A stretch of DNA of 64,000 nt from Rhodanobacteraceae bacterium (lineage in GTDB: Bacteria > Pseudomonadota > Gammaproteobacteria > Xanthomonadales > Rhodanobacteraceae), in NCBI GenBank assembly GCA_030167125.1, contig CP126531.1:124001-188000 (forward strand), given 5' to 3'. Within the stretch, counting starts at the first letter, position 1; each line of letters begins with the position of its first letter. Both the position numbers and the translations under genes were made by a program. Under the pieces are notes generated by a model. It was given only the letters and a program-made list of their open reading frames with translations, was not told the origin of the DNA and did no database searches. This document shows positions 51,570 to 59,882 of this stretch, in pieces.

Positions 51570-52010
51570 TTACTTCCGCAGCGAAAACGCGTCGCCCGGC
51601 ACCACCGCCATCGTGAGCCGCGCGATGCAGGTCAGTTCGCCGGCTTCGTTTTCGATGCGGATGTCCCACACCTGCGTGCTGCGGCCGATGTGGATCGGCC
51701 GCGCTGTGGCGGTGACGAGGCCTTCGCGCACCGCGCGCAGGTGGTTGGCGTTGATCTCGAGGCCGACGGTGGCGCGGCCGTCTTCGCAGCACAGCATCGC
51801 CGCGGTCGAGCCCAGCGTTTCCGCCAACGCCACCGATGCGCCGCCGTGCAGGATGCCGTACGGTTGCCGGGTGCGATCATCGACCGGCATCGTGCCGCGC
51901 AAGTAGTCGTCGCCCAGTTCGGTGATGCGGATGTCCAACGCGTGCATCAGCGTGCGCCGGCTCCACGCGTTCAGGGTTTCGAGATCGGCGTGCTGCTTCC
52001 AGATTCGCAT
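51570..52010 (-). CDS. Hotdog-fold acyl-CoA thioesterase (MenI/YdiI-like)
   Basis: 146 residues, one hotdog domain. The signature is QPYGILHGGASVALAETLGSTAAM, where the Glu in AETLGS is the catalytic base of the 4HBT-II/YdiI type; the C-terminal half has RPIHIGRSTQVWDIRI. It hydrolyses acyl- or aryl-CoA such as DHNA-CoA; the substrate is not set. The start at 52010 begins at MRIWKQHADL. Confidence 0.92.
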   Translation of the reverse strand: MRIWKQHADLETLNAWSRRTLMHALDIRITELGDDYLRGTMPVDDRTRQPYGILHGGASVALAETLGSTAAMLCCEDGRATVGLEINANHLRAVREGLVTATARPIHIGRSTQVWDIRIENEAGELTCIARLTMAVVPGDAFSLRK

Positions 52011-52134
52011 GGCGGTTCCGCAACGGGCTGAAGCCGCATTGTCGCCGATGGCCACGAACGTGGCGAGCGGCGCCTCTGCGCGCGCAGCGGCGTACACTGG
52101 ATTCGCGGAAGGTTTTCAGCGGGAGGTACGAGCC

Positions 52135-52761
52135 ATGAAAAGGATCGGATGGTTGCTGGTATTGCTGGTGCCGGTTGCGGTGCTGCTGCCGCAGCGGGCG
52201 TGGGCGCTGCGCTGCGGCACGCACATCGTCAAGCAGGGCGACCTGGCGCCGCAGGTGCGCGAGGAATGCGGCGATCCGTTCTACGTCGGCCATTACGTGG
52301 GTCCGCCGGGCGCGGGCGTCGAAACGCCCGCCGACGTGCCGGTCGCGGCGGTGACGACCGAAGCGTGGTACTACAACTTCGGTCCGCAACGCTTGATGGT
52401 GCGGCTGGAATTCTCGGGCGGCGTGCTGGCGCGCGAACAGACGCTGGGCTACGGCTTCGTCGGCAGCGGCGGTCCGTGCGACTTCAAAGGCGTGACGATC
52501 GGCATGAGCGTGGCCGACTTGATCGCGCGCGGTCCGTGCGACTTCAAAGGCGTGACGATCGGCATGAGCGTGGCCGACTTGATCGCGCGCTGCGGGCTCG
52601 CGCCCAGCCGCTCGCGCAATCCGCTCGCGTATTCGGCGTACCAGGGCGCGCAGGCGCCGGCGTGGGGCGAGACGTGGATTTATCCCGCCGATGGCTCACG
52701 CGCGGCGCGTGAAATCCGGTTGCAGGAAGGGCGCGTTACCGACGTTGAAGTCCTGCACTAA
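52135..52761 (+). CDS. DUF2845 exported protein with a 20-residue tandem duplication
   Basis: 208 residues with a Sec signal peptide (cleavage after RAWA). DUF2845 features are LRCGTHIVKQGDLAPQVREECGDP and EAWYYNFGP. Residues 113-132 and 133-152 are identical copies (GPCDFKGVTIGMSVADLIAR), encoded by a perfect 60-bp repeat (52471-52590); the family normally has one copy. The extra copy may disturb the fold. Ribosome site GGGAGG precedes the ATG. Confidence 0.9.
   Translation: MKRIGWLLVLLVPVAVLLPQRAWALRCGTHIVKQGDLAPQVREECGDPFYVGHYVGPPGAGVETPADVPVAAVTTEAWYYNFGPQRLMVRLEFSGGVLAREQTLGYGFVGSGGPCDFKGVTIGMSVADLIARGPCDFKGVTIGMSVADLIARCGLAPSRSRNPLAYSAYQGAQAPAWGETWIYPADGSRAAREIRLQEGRVTDVEVLH
52471..52590 (+). 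repeat. Perfect 60-bp tandem duplication
   Basis: 52471-52530 and 52531-52590 are identical at every base, starting GGTCCGTGCG and ending GATCGCGCGC. The length is a multiple of three, so the reading frame of the DUF2845 gene is kept. Perfect identity implies a recent event or an assembly artefact. Confidence 0.95.
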
Positions 52762-52771
52762 CAGAGACTGT

Positions 52772-52850
52772 GTTTTTGCTCGTCAACGCGTTAACGACAA
52801 AGACACTGGGTCCCGGCTTTCGCCGGGATGACGAGCAAAAAAAAGCGGCA
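52772..52850. repeat. Inverted repeat with T/A-tract ends (terminator between convergent genes)
   Basis: TTTTTGCTCGTC near the left end and GACGAGCAAAAAAAA at the right end pair; inside is GGGTCCCGGCTTTCGCCGGGA. The inner part is the same repeat family that encodes the 'SGLRRND' peptide in the restriction gene (43050-43142). It lies between the 3' ends of the DUF2845 and hemY genes and should terminate both. Confidence 0.8.
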
Positions 52851-52853
52851 CTC

Positions 52854-54125
52854 CTAACGCGTGGGCGACGAGGGTTCACCCGGCAGCCGCGGCATGCCGT
52901 GCTCGTCGCGTTCCTCGAGCGTGAACTGGCTGGTGTCGAGTCCGGCTTCGTGCGGATTGGGTGCGATCTCTTCGCCGCGCGAGGATTTCCACGCGTTGGC
53001 GTAACAGCGTTCGGCGTCTTCGGGCTCGCCCGAGGCCGATTGCACGTCGCCCAGCGCGGCCCAGCTTGCCGCGGATGGCTTCACCGACAACGCGTGCACC
53101 AGGTAGGCGCGCGCGTCGCGCGGGTCGGACGCGCGCATCGACAAGGTGCCCAAGGTGCGCAGCAGGAGGTCGTCGCCCGGATGCGCTTCCAGCCAGCGGG
53201 TCGCGACGAGCAGGCGCGCGGGGGCTTCGGCCGGCGGCGTGATTTCGCCGTACGTCGCGACGAGGCCCGCATTCCATTCGCGCTTCAACGCATCCTCGAT
53301 GGCATCCAGCGCGGCATGCGCATCGCCGAACGCGGCCGCGCGGCGTGCGTATACGTCCAGCAGCGCGGGCATCTGGCGCTGCTGGCGCGTCGCGCGCTTC
53401 CACATGTCCTGCAGCGCCGCCATGCCGGGCGCCTTGCGCAGCGACGCGCCGAGCACCTGATCGACCAGCGCGGCGTACGCGGCCGAACCCAGCATGTCGG
53501 ATTTACGCAAGGGTTCCAGCGCGGAACGTGCCTTTTCGGGCTGGCCGGTCGCGATGGCGGCCAACGCGAATTCGTGCCAGCCCGCGGGCGGCAGCTTGCC
53601 GGCTTCGGCGCCGGGCGAAAGCAGTTGCAGCGCTTCGTCGGCGCGGCCGTTTTCGCGCAGGATGCGTGCGCGCAAGGTGCGCGCGGCTTCCGGCGCGTGC
53701 TGCGCGGCTTCGTCCAGCGTTTCCAGCGCGCGCGTGGTTTCGCCGTGGCGATGCGCGGCCTCGGCCGCCGACAGCAGCGCGGGTGAACGCAGCGACGCGT
53801 ACTGCGACGCGCGTTGCAAGATGCGGTGCGCCTCGACGTTGCGGCCTTCGTTCAACGCGACCAGTCCGTCGCGCAGGCGTTCATGGCTGATGCGTCGGCG
53901 GCGCCGCGAGATCGCGCCGAACGGCCACAACAGCAGCCACCAGATGATGCCGATCGCGATCCACGCCGCGATCAGCAGCGCGACCGCGCCGACCACCGTC
54001 GCCTCGATCTTCCAGCCGCGGAAGCGGATCAGCACGTAACCCGGATCGGACGACAGCCACACGAACGCGATCGCCAGCAGCAGGATGATGATCAGGGCGA
54101 AGACGAGCCAGCGTTTGCCTTTCAT
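52854..54125 (-). CDS. hemY: HemY-type TPR membrane protein (heme biosynthesis-associated)
   Basis: 423 residues. Two N-terminal membrane helices (WLVFALIIILLLAIAFVWL and ATVVGAVALLIAAWIAIGIIWWLLLW) are followed by TPR repeats (about 90-395). This is the gammaproteobacterial HemY of the hem operon, not protoporphyrinogen oxidase; the exact function is unknown. Last gene of hemD-hemX-hemY, with a 4-base overlap to hemX. Confidence 0.93.
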   Translation of the reverse strand: MKGKRWLVFALIIILLLAIAFVWLSSDPGYVLIRFRGWKIEATVVGAVALLIAAWIAIGIIWWLLLWPFGAISRRRRRISHERLRDGLVALNEGRNVEAHRILQRASQYASLRSPALLSAAEAAHRHGETTRALETLDEAAQHAPEAARTLRARILRENGRADEALQLLSPGAEAGKLPPAGWHEFALAAIATGQPEKARSALEPLRKSDMLGSAAYAALVDQVLGASLRKAPGMAALQDMWKRATRQQRQMPALLDVYARRAAAFGDAHAALDAIEDALKREWNAGLVATYGEITPPAEAPARLLVATRWLEAHPGDDLLLRTLGTLSMRASDPRDARAYLVHALSVKPSAASWAALGDVQSASGEPEDAERCYANAWKSSRGEEIAPNPHEAGLDTSQFTLEERDEHGMPRLPGEPSSPTR

Positions 54126-55192
54126 CGCTTGGCGCTCCCGGCCGAGGAAGCGGGGGCGGGCGCGGCGGGCTGGCTGGCGCGCAGGCTTTGCAGTTGCGCG
54201 AGCGCACCGCCCAGCCTGGGCGCGGGACCTCCGCCGTGCTGCGCAAGCAGGTTCGTGATCTGCGCACGCGCATCCTTCACGCCGGCGTCGTTGCCGTCGA
54301 ATTGCGCGTCAAGCGTGGCGTCGGCGCGCTGCAGCGCGGCGCGGTACGCGGCGTCGTCGAAGGCGAGCAACGCTTCCTGCGCCTGCGCCAGATCGACCGC
54401 CAGCGTCTGCCGTGCGAAGCGGGTGTCGGTCAGCGGCGCCGCGGCTTCGTTGTCGCGCGAAACCTTGACGATGCCGCCGAGCGCGCTGCCGACGCGCGAC
54501 CAGAAGCCGGGTTTCTGCGGCGGGGCCGACGACGCGGGCGCGGTTTCCGCCGAGGCCAGCGGCAGCGATGCAATCTTGCCGCGCAACGTGGACAACGCAT
54601 CCGGCGCCGCCTGCCGCGACGGCGGCGCGGCCGCGGCCAGCGCGTCGCGTTCGGTGGTGGCGCTGGCGCGGACCGGCGCGTAGGCGGGGTTCTGCACCTG
54701 CGCCAGGACGTCGATGGCCTGCGCGTAGGCCTTCAGCGCGCCGGCGCTGTCGTGGAACAAGTCGTAGCGCTGCGCGCCGGTGCGCAGCAGCATCTCGGCG
54801 TCGTTGAGCAGCAGCGTGTCCTGCGCCGATTGCTGCTGGCCGCTGAGGTTGGTGTAGGCGGTCTCGAGGTTGGCGATGCGGCGATCGAGGCCTTGCGTCG
54901 TTGCGCGCAGGTCGTCCAGTCCTGACTCCAGCTTGCCGATCCGATGGTCGCCCGCGCGCGCCTGTTCGTCGCCGGCCGCGAGCTGGCTTTGCAGCGCCGC
55001 GATGGTGGCGGCGTCGCGCTGGCGCGCGGCCAGTTCGTCGTTCGCAAAATGGTGCAGGCGCCAGACACTCCACGCCGCCACGACCAACGCGGCCAGAGCG
55101 AGCAGAATCGCGAGGCCCGCAAGGCCGGGCGTTCGTTTGCGCGACTTGCGCGGAGCGGGTTGTTCGTCGTGGTGTCCGGTGTCTTCGATCAT
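54122..55192 (-). CDS. hemX: HemX membrane protein
   Basis: 356 residues: cytoplasmic basic N-terminus, one membrane helix (GLAGLAILLALAALVVAAWSVW), a coiled coil (AARQRDAATIAALQSQLAAGDEQ...) and a periplasmic C-terminal domain with LLLNDAEMLLRTGAQRYDLFHD. Such proteins are labelled as uroporphyrinogen III methyltransferase-like, but the catalytic domain is absent. It sits between hemD and hemY, overlapping each by 4 bases. Confidence 0.92.
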   Translation of the reverse strand: MIEDTGHHDEQPAPRKSRKRTPGLAGLAILLALAALVVAAWSVWRLHHFANDELAARQRDAATIAALQSQLAAGDEQARAGDHRIGKLESGLDDLRATTQGLDRRIANLETAYTNLSGQQQSAQDTLLLNDAEMLLRTGAQRYDLFHDSAGALKAYAQAIDVLAQVQNPAYAPVRASATTERDALAAAAPPSRQAAPDALSTLRGKIASLPLASAETAPASSAPPQKPGFWSRVGSALGGIVKVSRDNEAAAPLTDTRFARQTLAVDLAQAQEALLAFDDAAYRAALQRADATLDAQFDGNDAGVKDARAQITNLLAQHGGGPAPRLGGALAQLQSLRASQPAAPAPASSAGSAKR

Positions 55193-55965
55193 GGCGGAAT
55201 GCTAGCAGGGGAGCCGGCGGCGACCGCAGCCAGCATGTCCGCCGCATGCGCGGAACGGGCGCGCAGCACGCGCGCGAAACCGGCCTTGCGCGCGGCCGCG
55301 GCGAGGCGTGCGCTGCTGGCGACAGCGGTTCCGCGCAGCAACGCGCGCAGCGCGTCGCCGGGCAGATATGCAACGATGTTGGCCAACGCTTCCGCACTGG
55401 ACAGCAGCACGTACAGCGGCTTGCGTGTGTCACGTTGCAGGGCATCGGCGTGGCGACCATCGAGCCGCGCGGGCGCGCGCTGATACACGTGCGCGCGGAT
55501 CACCTGGGCGCCGCGCGCCGCGAGTTCGCGATCCAGCAATCCGCGTCCGCCCGCCGCGCCCACGATGCCGACGCGCCGGCCACGAATGTTGCGCAGCACC
55601 GGCAGCGCGAGCAGGCCTTCGCTGTCTTCGCGCGCGGGTGCGATCGCATTCCGCACGCCCGCGTGCAGCAACGCCGCTTGCGTCGCCGTGCCGGGCGCCA
55701 GGATGACGGCACGTCCGCGCAACGTGCCGAGTTGCCGCGCGAACCGCACCGCCGCGGGACTTGTGAAAATCGCCACCTCGCAACCCAGCGCGCCGCGCAA
55801 CGCCTCGCGTGCCGCGCGCGCATCGGGCGCGGCGCGCAGGCTAGAGCCCGGCAGCAGCAGCGGCGTTCCGCCCAGCGCGCGGACGCGCCGCGCCAGCCCG
55901 CCGCCAGTGCCGGCGGGCCGGGTGATCGCGATGCGGGTGCCTGCCAACGGACGCTGCGCTGCCAT
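55189..55965 (-). CDS. hemD: Uroporphyrinogen-III synthase
   Basis: 258 residues, two alpha/beta domains. N-terminal 'LAGTRIAITRPAGTGGGLARRVRALGGTPLLLPG' and C-terminal 'LYVLLSSAEALANIVAYLP' (a conserved Ser-Ser segment) match HemD. It closes and inverts ring D of the tetrapyrrole. ATG at 55965 is chosen for the N-terminal match; upstream in-frame DNA crosses the divergent thioesterase gene. hemC is not in the window. Confidence 0.92.
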   Translation of the reverse strand: MAAQRPLAGTRIAITRPAGTGGGLARRVRALGGTPLLLPGSSLRAAPDARAAREALRGALGCEVAIFTSPAAVRFARQLGTLRGRAVILAPGTATQAALLHAGVRNAIAPAREDSEGLLALPVLRNIRGRRVGIVGAAGGRGLLDRELAARGAQVIRAHVYQRAPARLDGRHADALQRDTRKPLYVLLSSAEALANIVAYLPGDALRALLRGTAVASSARLAAAARKAGFARVLRARSAHAADMLAAVAAGSPASIPP

Positions 55966-56025
55966 GCGCCGATCATAGGCCACGCACGTCTTGTCGCGGG
56001 GCGCGCGCCACGACACACTTGTGCG

Positions 56026-56499
56026 ATGAACGCAAACGATTCGGCCGCCGCGGCCCTCGAAGCCCATATCCTCGGAAACATTCCCCTGGCTGATGCCATG
56101 AACCTGAAAGTCCGGCGCTACACCGGCGACCTGCTGGAAATGACCGCGCCGCTCACGCCCAACGTCAACGACAAGGGCTGTGCGTTCGGCGGCAGCATGG
56201 CCTCGCTGCTGACGCTGGCCGGGTGGGGCCTGGTCGAGCTGGGCCTGCGCGCGCAGGCACTCGAATGCGACATCTACGTCGGCGATTCGCACGTGCGTTA
56301 CCACGAACCGGTGTGGAGCGAGCTGCGCGGCATCGCGCGCTTCGCGGAGCAGGGCGCGTTGGCGAGGCTGGCGGCCGCGGTGCGCGAACGCGGCAAGGGC
56401 CACGCAGAGGTGATCTGCGAGATCGCCGGCGAGCGTCGCGCTGCAACCACCCTGACTGCGCGATTTTTCGCCAAGCTGCGCGCGGGAAACTCTGGATAA
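56026..56499 (+). CDS. YiiD C-terminal-type thioesterase
   Basis: 157 residues, hotdog fold of the YiiD_C kind: 'LEAHILGNIPLADAMNLKVRRYTGDLLEMTAPLTPNVNDKGCAFGGSMASLLTLAGWGL'. It likely hydrolyses a small acyl thioester. It is divergent from hemD, 60 bases between starts. The last six or so codons (GNSG) lie in the arm of a large inverted repeat (56484-56628), so the natural C-terminus may have been replaced. Confidence 0.9.
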   Translation: MNANDSAAAALEAHILGNIPLADAMNLKVRRYTGDLLEMTAPLTPNVNDKGCAFGGSMASLLTLAGWGLVELGLRAQALECDIYVGDSHVRYHEPVWSELRGIARFAEQGALARLAAAVRERGKGHAEVICEIAGERRAATTLTARFFAKLRAGNSG

Positions 56500-56628
56500 C
56501 CTACTGCGCTCGGCAGCTTGCGCGCCGGCGGTGCTCGCAATGCTCACGTACTGACGTGTACGCTCCGCTTGCTGCGCTCCGGCGTCACGCAACCTGCCTT
56601 CGCTCGCTACGGTTCTCCAGAGTTTCCC
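56484..56628. repeat. Large imperfect inverted repeat
   Basis: Outer arms GGGAAACTCTGGA-AACC and GGTT-TCCAGAGTTTCCC are inverse copies; inside are further matching pieces around GCTCACGTACTGACGTGTACGC. The whole 145 bases can fold as one long hairpin. The left arm runs into the thioesterase stop codon. Confidence 0.8.
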
Positions 56629-56678
56629 GGCCAGGCGTGATCCGGCACAATCGCGGCACCGTTGCGAGGAGAAACCTC

Positions 56679-57092
56679 ATGCGCCGTATCGTGATCGCGG
56701 GTGCCGCGTTGCTGCTGCTGGCCGGCTGCGCGACGCTGCAGAACAAGAACACCTTGCGCGACGATACCCTCGACGGTTACGCCGCCGCGTTGCGCTGGGG
56801 CGACATCCAGGGTGCGTGGAGCTATGTCGATCCCGCGGTGCGCGCCGCGCATCCGCTGACGCCGCAGCAGAAGGCGCTCTACAACACCGTGCGCGTCGCC
56901 GAATACACCGCGTCCGGACCGACCGGCATGACCGACCCCGACACCATCCAGCAGACCGCGCAGATCAGCCTGATCGTCAAGACCAGCCAGCGTGTCTACG
57001 ACGTGCTCGACCACCAGACCTGGCATTGGGATGCCGCCAGCAAGCACTGGTGGCTGGAATCAGGCTTGCCCGACATCAATCCGCAACAATGA
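56679..57092 (+). CDS. Small lipoprotein, unknown function
   Basis: 137 residues with a lipobox LLAGCATL (Cys18). The mature part has an NTF2/SnoaL-like mixed alpha/beta pattern (DDTLDGYAAALRWGDIQGAWSYVDP...). A strong GCGAGGAG ribosome site precedes the ATG. No partner is seen; the convergent DUF1059 gene follows. Confidence 0.85.
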   Translation: MRRIVIAGAALLLLAGCATLQNKNTLRDDTLDGYAAALRWGDIQGAWSYVDPAVRAAHPLTPQQKALYNTVRVAEYTASGPTGMTDPDTIQQTAQISLIVKTSQRVYDVLDHQTWHWDAASKHWWLESGLPDINPQQ

Positions 57093-57110
57093 CGGCGGCA
57101 GCAAGGCCGG

Positions 57111-57320
57111 TTACGCTTCCGGGGCGGCATCCCATTTCGGTTTCATTTCGCGGCCCCACTCCTTGGGATCCCGCTTGTGCATTGCTTCCATTTGCTTCGC
57201 GACATCCGGGTGTTTTTCCATGACGTGCCTGGTCATGGCTTTCACCATCTCGCCCCATGTTTCGGCCGACAATTTCTGGTCGCACTTCCCGCCGAGTTGA
57301 TTGCAGGTCATCGTTTTCAT
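57111..57320 (-). CDS. DUF1059 small protein
   Basis: 69 residues, begins MKTMTCNQLGGKCDQKLSAETWGEMVKAMTRHVMEKHPDV, the DUF1059 pattern with two Cys near the N-terminus. Probably a small zinc or redox-binding protein, role unknown. ATG 57320 with AAGGAGTCGTCC upstream; longer in-frame starts (57344) lie before the ribosome site. Confidence 0.88.
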   Translation of the reverse strand: MKTMTCNQLGGKCDQKLSAETWGEMVKAMTRHVMEKHPDVAKQMEAMHKRDPKEWGREMKPKWDAAPEA

Positions 57321-57444
57321 GGACGACTCCTTGTCCGGCATCAAATGACACCGCCGAAAATACTACCGATGCCGGCTGAACTTGCGCCACACCCACGCCG
57401 CGATCCGCGATAATGCGCGGTCCCCTCTGGATCAAGACCCTTCG

Positions 57445-57888
57445 ATGCACGAGTTCCTGACCCGCCTGCCGCCGTTCCTCGGCCACCACATCCTGCTGGT
57501 CGCGACCTTCATCGTGATCATCCTTGCCTTGATCGGCCTGGAAGTGTCGCGCCAGTTCCGCGGCTTCCGCGAGCTGACCCCGGCCGCGCTGGTGCAGCTG
57601 ATCAACCGCGGCGAACCGCTGGTGATCGACCTGTCCGCGATCGCGGATTTCGAGAAGGGCCACATCGCCGGTTCGAAGAACGTCACGCCCAGCCAGTTCG
57701 ATCCCGAGAACAAGGATCTCGCCAAGGCCAAGGACTTGCAGATCGTGACCGTGTGCAAGAGCGGCGTTGAATCCGGCAAGGCCGCGAGCCGGCTGGTCAA
57801 GGCCGGTTTCACCAATGTCGCCACGCTGGCGGGCGGCATCAACGCGTGGAAGCAGGCCGACCTGCCGCTGGCCAAGGGCAAACGCTGA
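57445..57888 (+). CDS. Membrane-anchored rhodanese-like sulfurtransferase
   Basis: 147 residues: one N-terminal membrane helix (HHILLVATFIVIILALIGLEV), then a rhodanese domain with ELTPAALVQLINRGEPLVIDL and the catalytic Cys in VTVCKSGVESGKAAS. It could transfer sulfane sulfur at the membrane. It is divergent from DUF1059 and convergent with the sigma factor gene. Confidence 0.93.
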   Translation: MHEFLTRLPPFLGHHILLVATFIVIILALIGLEVSRQFRGFRELTPAALVQLINRGEPLVIDLSAIADFEKGHIAGSKNVTPSQFDPENKDLAKAKDLQIVTVCKSGVESGKAASRLVKAGFTNVATLAGGINAWKQADLPLAKGKR

Positions 57889-57901
57889 GTCCCGGCAAGC
57901 G

Positions 57902-59128
57902 TCAATGCTGCTGGCGCAGCAGGAACGTGCGCATCGCCGCGTCCTCGCACAAACCGACCGCGCGTTCGCGCGCGGCACGCGCTTCGCCGGTGCGATGCAT
58001 GCATTCGAGCAGGTGCGCGGCCAGCGCCCAGTACGGCTGGTAATTTGCGATCGCATTGGCGGGAATCTGCTGCAGCAGGGTCCAGCCGGTTTGCGGATCG
58101 CGCGCCTGCGCCACCGCGGCGGCGCGGCCGACCAGCGCGCCAATCGATGGTGCGATCCGCACCAGACCTTCGTAGAGCAGCGCGATCGATTCCCAATCGG
58201 TGCCGCCGGTGCGCGCGCGTTGCGCGTGGACCGACTGGATCGCGGCTTCGAGCTGGAACCGGCCGATCCGCCCCATGCGTTCGGCCTGGCGCAGCAGGCG
58301 ATCGGCCTGTCCGATCATCGGCATCGACCACAGCGCGACGTCCTGTTCCGAGAGCGGCACGTATTCGTCGTGCGGATCGCGCCGCGCGCCACGCCGTGAT
58401 TCGCAATACAGCATCAACGCCGACAGGCCGAGTGCTTCCGGTTCGTCCGGCAACAGGCGCACCAGCAGCGCGCCGAGTTCGAGCGCTTCCTGTGCCAATC
58501 CCTTGCGGCGCGGGTCGGCGCCGGCGATGTCGTCCCAGCCGCTGCCGTAGGCGGCGTAGATCGCTTCCAGCACCGCGTCGAGCCGCTCCGGCAATTGGTC
58601 GCCGCGCGGGATTTCGAACGCGATGCCGGCATCGCGGATCTTGGTCTTGACACGCGCCAAGCGCTGGCCCATCGCGGACGGCTTCACCAGGAACGCCGAA
58701 GCGATCCGCGCGGCATCGAGGCCCAGCACGGTCTGCAGCATCAGCGGCGTGCGCGCGGCCGCGTCGATGGCCGGATGCGCGCACACGAACAGCAGCTTTA
58801 GGCGTTCGTCGGGAAATTCGTGCTCGTGATCGTTGGTGAACACTTGCGCGTCGTCCAGTGCGGCCACGAGTTCGGGCGTTGCCTGCGCGTGCACCTGGTC
58901 GTGGCGCGCCGCGTCGATCAACCGCCGCCGCGCCGCCGTCAGCAGCCACGCTTCCGGCTTGTCCGGCACGCCGTCGCGCGGCCAGGTTTCGAGCGCGGAA
59001 CGGAACGCCTCGGACAGCGCATCTTCCGCCGCCGCGACGTCGTGCGAGCGTGCGGCGAGGAAGGCCACGAGCCGCGCGCGCGAATCGCGCGCGGCGCGTT
59101 CGACCGCCCGCCGCGCGGCATCGCTCAT
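57902..59128 (-). CDS. ECF42-type RNA polymerase sigma factor
   Basis: 408 residues. Sigma-2 region (VAAAEDALSEAFRSALETWPRDGVPDKPEAWLLTAARRRLID) and sigma-4 region (RTPLMLQTVLGLDAARIASAFLVKPSAMGQRLARVKTKIRD) are followed by a 230-residue C-terminal helical/TPR-like extension (YGSGWDDIAGADPRRKGLAQEALELGALLVRLLPDEPEALGLSALMLY...), the hallmark of ECF42. Such sigmas are linked to YCII/DGPF proteins rather than anti-sigma factors; both are encoded just upstream. It ends a four-gene overlapping operon. Confidence 0.95.
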   Translation of the reverse strand: MSDAARRAVERAARDSRARLVAFLAARSHDVAAAEDALSEAFRSALETWPRDGVPDKPEAWLLTAARRRLIDAARHDQVHAQATPELVAALDDAQVFTNDHEHEFPDERLKLLFVCAHPAIDAAARTPLMLQTVLGLDAARIASAFLVKPSAMGQRLARVKTKIRDAGIAFEIPRGDQLPERLDAVLEAIYAAYGSGWDDIAGADPRRKGLAQEALELGALLVRLLPDEPEALGLSALMLYCESRRGARRDPHDEYVPLSEQDVALWSMPMIGQADRLLRQAERMGRIGRFQLEAAIQSVHAQRARTGGTDWESIALLYEGLVRIAPSIGALVGRAAAVAQARDPQTGWTLLQQIPANAIANYQPYWALAAHLLECMHRTGEARAARERAVGLCEDAAMRTFLLRQQH

Positions 59129-59484
59129 GCGTGCGGCGGGACCAGGTTCGCGCGCAACTCGAGCTTGCGGCCGGGCATCGCCGGAAAGCGCTTCGCCCAT
59201 TCCAGCGCGCGCTCGCGATCCGGCACGTCGATGATGATGATGCCGCCGAGTTGTTCCTTGGTGTCGGCGAACGGACCGTCCTGCACCTTCCAGCCGCTGC
59301 CGGCGGTGCTCAGCACGCTCGCGGTTGGCGGTGCTTCGAGTCCCGCGCCGCCGACGAACACGCCGGCCTCGCGCAGCGCTTGCAGGTAAGCGCCGATCGG
59401 CGCGTACAGCCCGGGACGTTGTGCCGGATCGTCGCGGCGGGCGAAGACCTCGGCGGTTTCGTGGATCAGGATCGAAAAGTTCAT
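59125..59484 (-). CDS. YCII (DGPF) family protein, copy 2
   Basis: 119 residues with the YCII/DGPF signature (KVQDGPFADTKEQLGGIIIIDVPDRERALEWAKRFP). Likely a small-molecule-binding ferredoxin-like fold; partner of ECF42 sigma factors. It overlaps the sigma start and the TfoX-like stop by 4 bases each. Confidence 0.93.
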   Translation of the reverse strand: MNFSILIHETAEVFARRDDPAQRPGLYAPIGAYLQALREAGVFVGGAGLEAPPTASVLSTAGSGWKVQDGPFADTKEQLGGIIIIDVPDRERALEWAKRFPAMPGRKLELRANLVPPHA

Positions 59485-59882
59485 GATGCTTTCCTCTTGC
59501 GCTTCGTTTCACTGGTGACGAATGTGCGCGCTTCGTTCGACAGCGGAATCCACAGCTCGGCTTCGTCGGGCGCGAGCGTGATCCAGCCGCGCAACACGCG
59601 ACCGCCGCTTTCCATCGGCGACGCGCGGCCGGACGCGAGCAGCTCGGCGACGCGCGCGGGCGGCAGTTTCAGCAGCAGGTGGCGCTTGCGCGTCAGGGCG
59701 GCGTAGATCTTGCCGTCGACGCGCAGCGCGTTCGTGCCGAACTTCGCCGAATCGCTGGGCACCCAGGTCTCGCCGTGATGCGCGGCGACGGCGGCGAACA
59801 AGGCGATGGCGGGGTCGTGGTCCATGGTCATGAGTGTGGCGAACAGGGCGATGATCGGATCGCGATGTACCGGCGCATTCAT
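59481..59882 (-). CDS. TfoX N-terminal/YjbR-like protein
   Basis: 133 residues. 'MTMDHDPAIALFAAVAAHHGETWVPSDSAKFGTNALRVDGKIYAALTRKRHLLLKLPPARVAELLASG' resembles the TfoX_N/YjbR-like fold and is not a full competence regulator. It lies between the two YCII genes with 4-base overlaps on both sides, so it belongs to the sigma operon. Confidence 0.8.
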   Translation of the reverse strand: MNAPVHRDPIIALFATLMTMDHDPAIALFAAVAAHHGETWVPSDSAKFGTNALRVDGKIYAALTRKRHLLLKLPPARVAELLASGRASPMESGGRVLRGWITLAPDEAELWIPLSNEARTFVTSETKRKRKAS

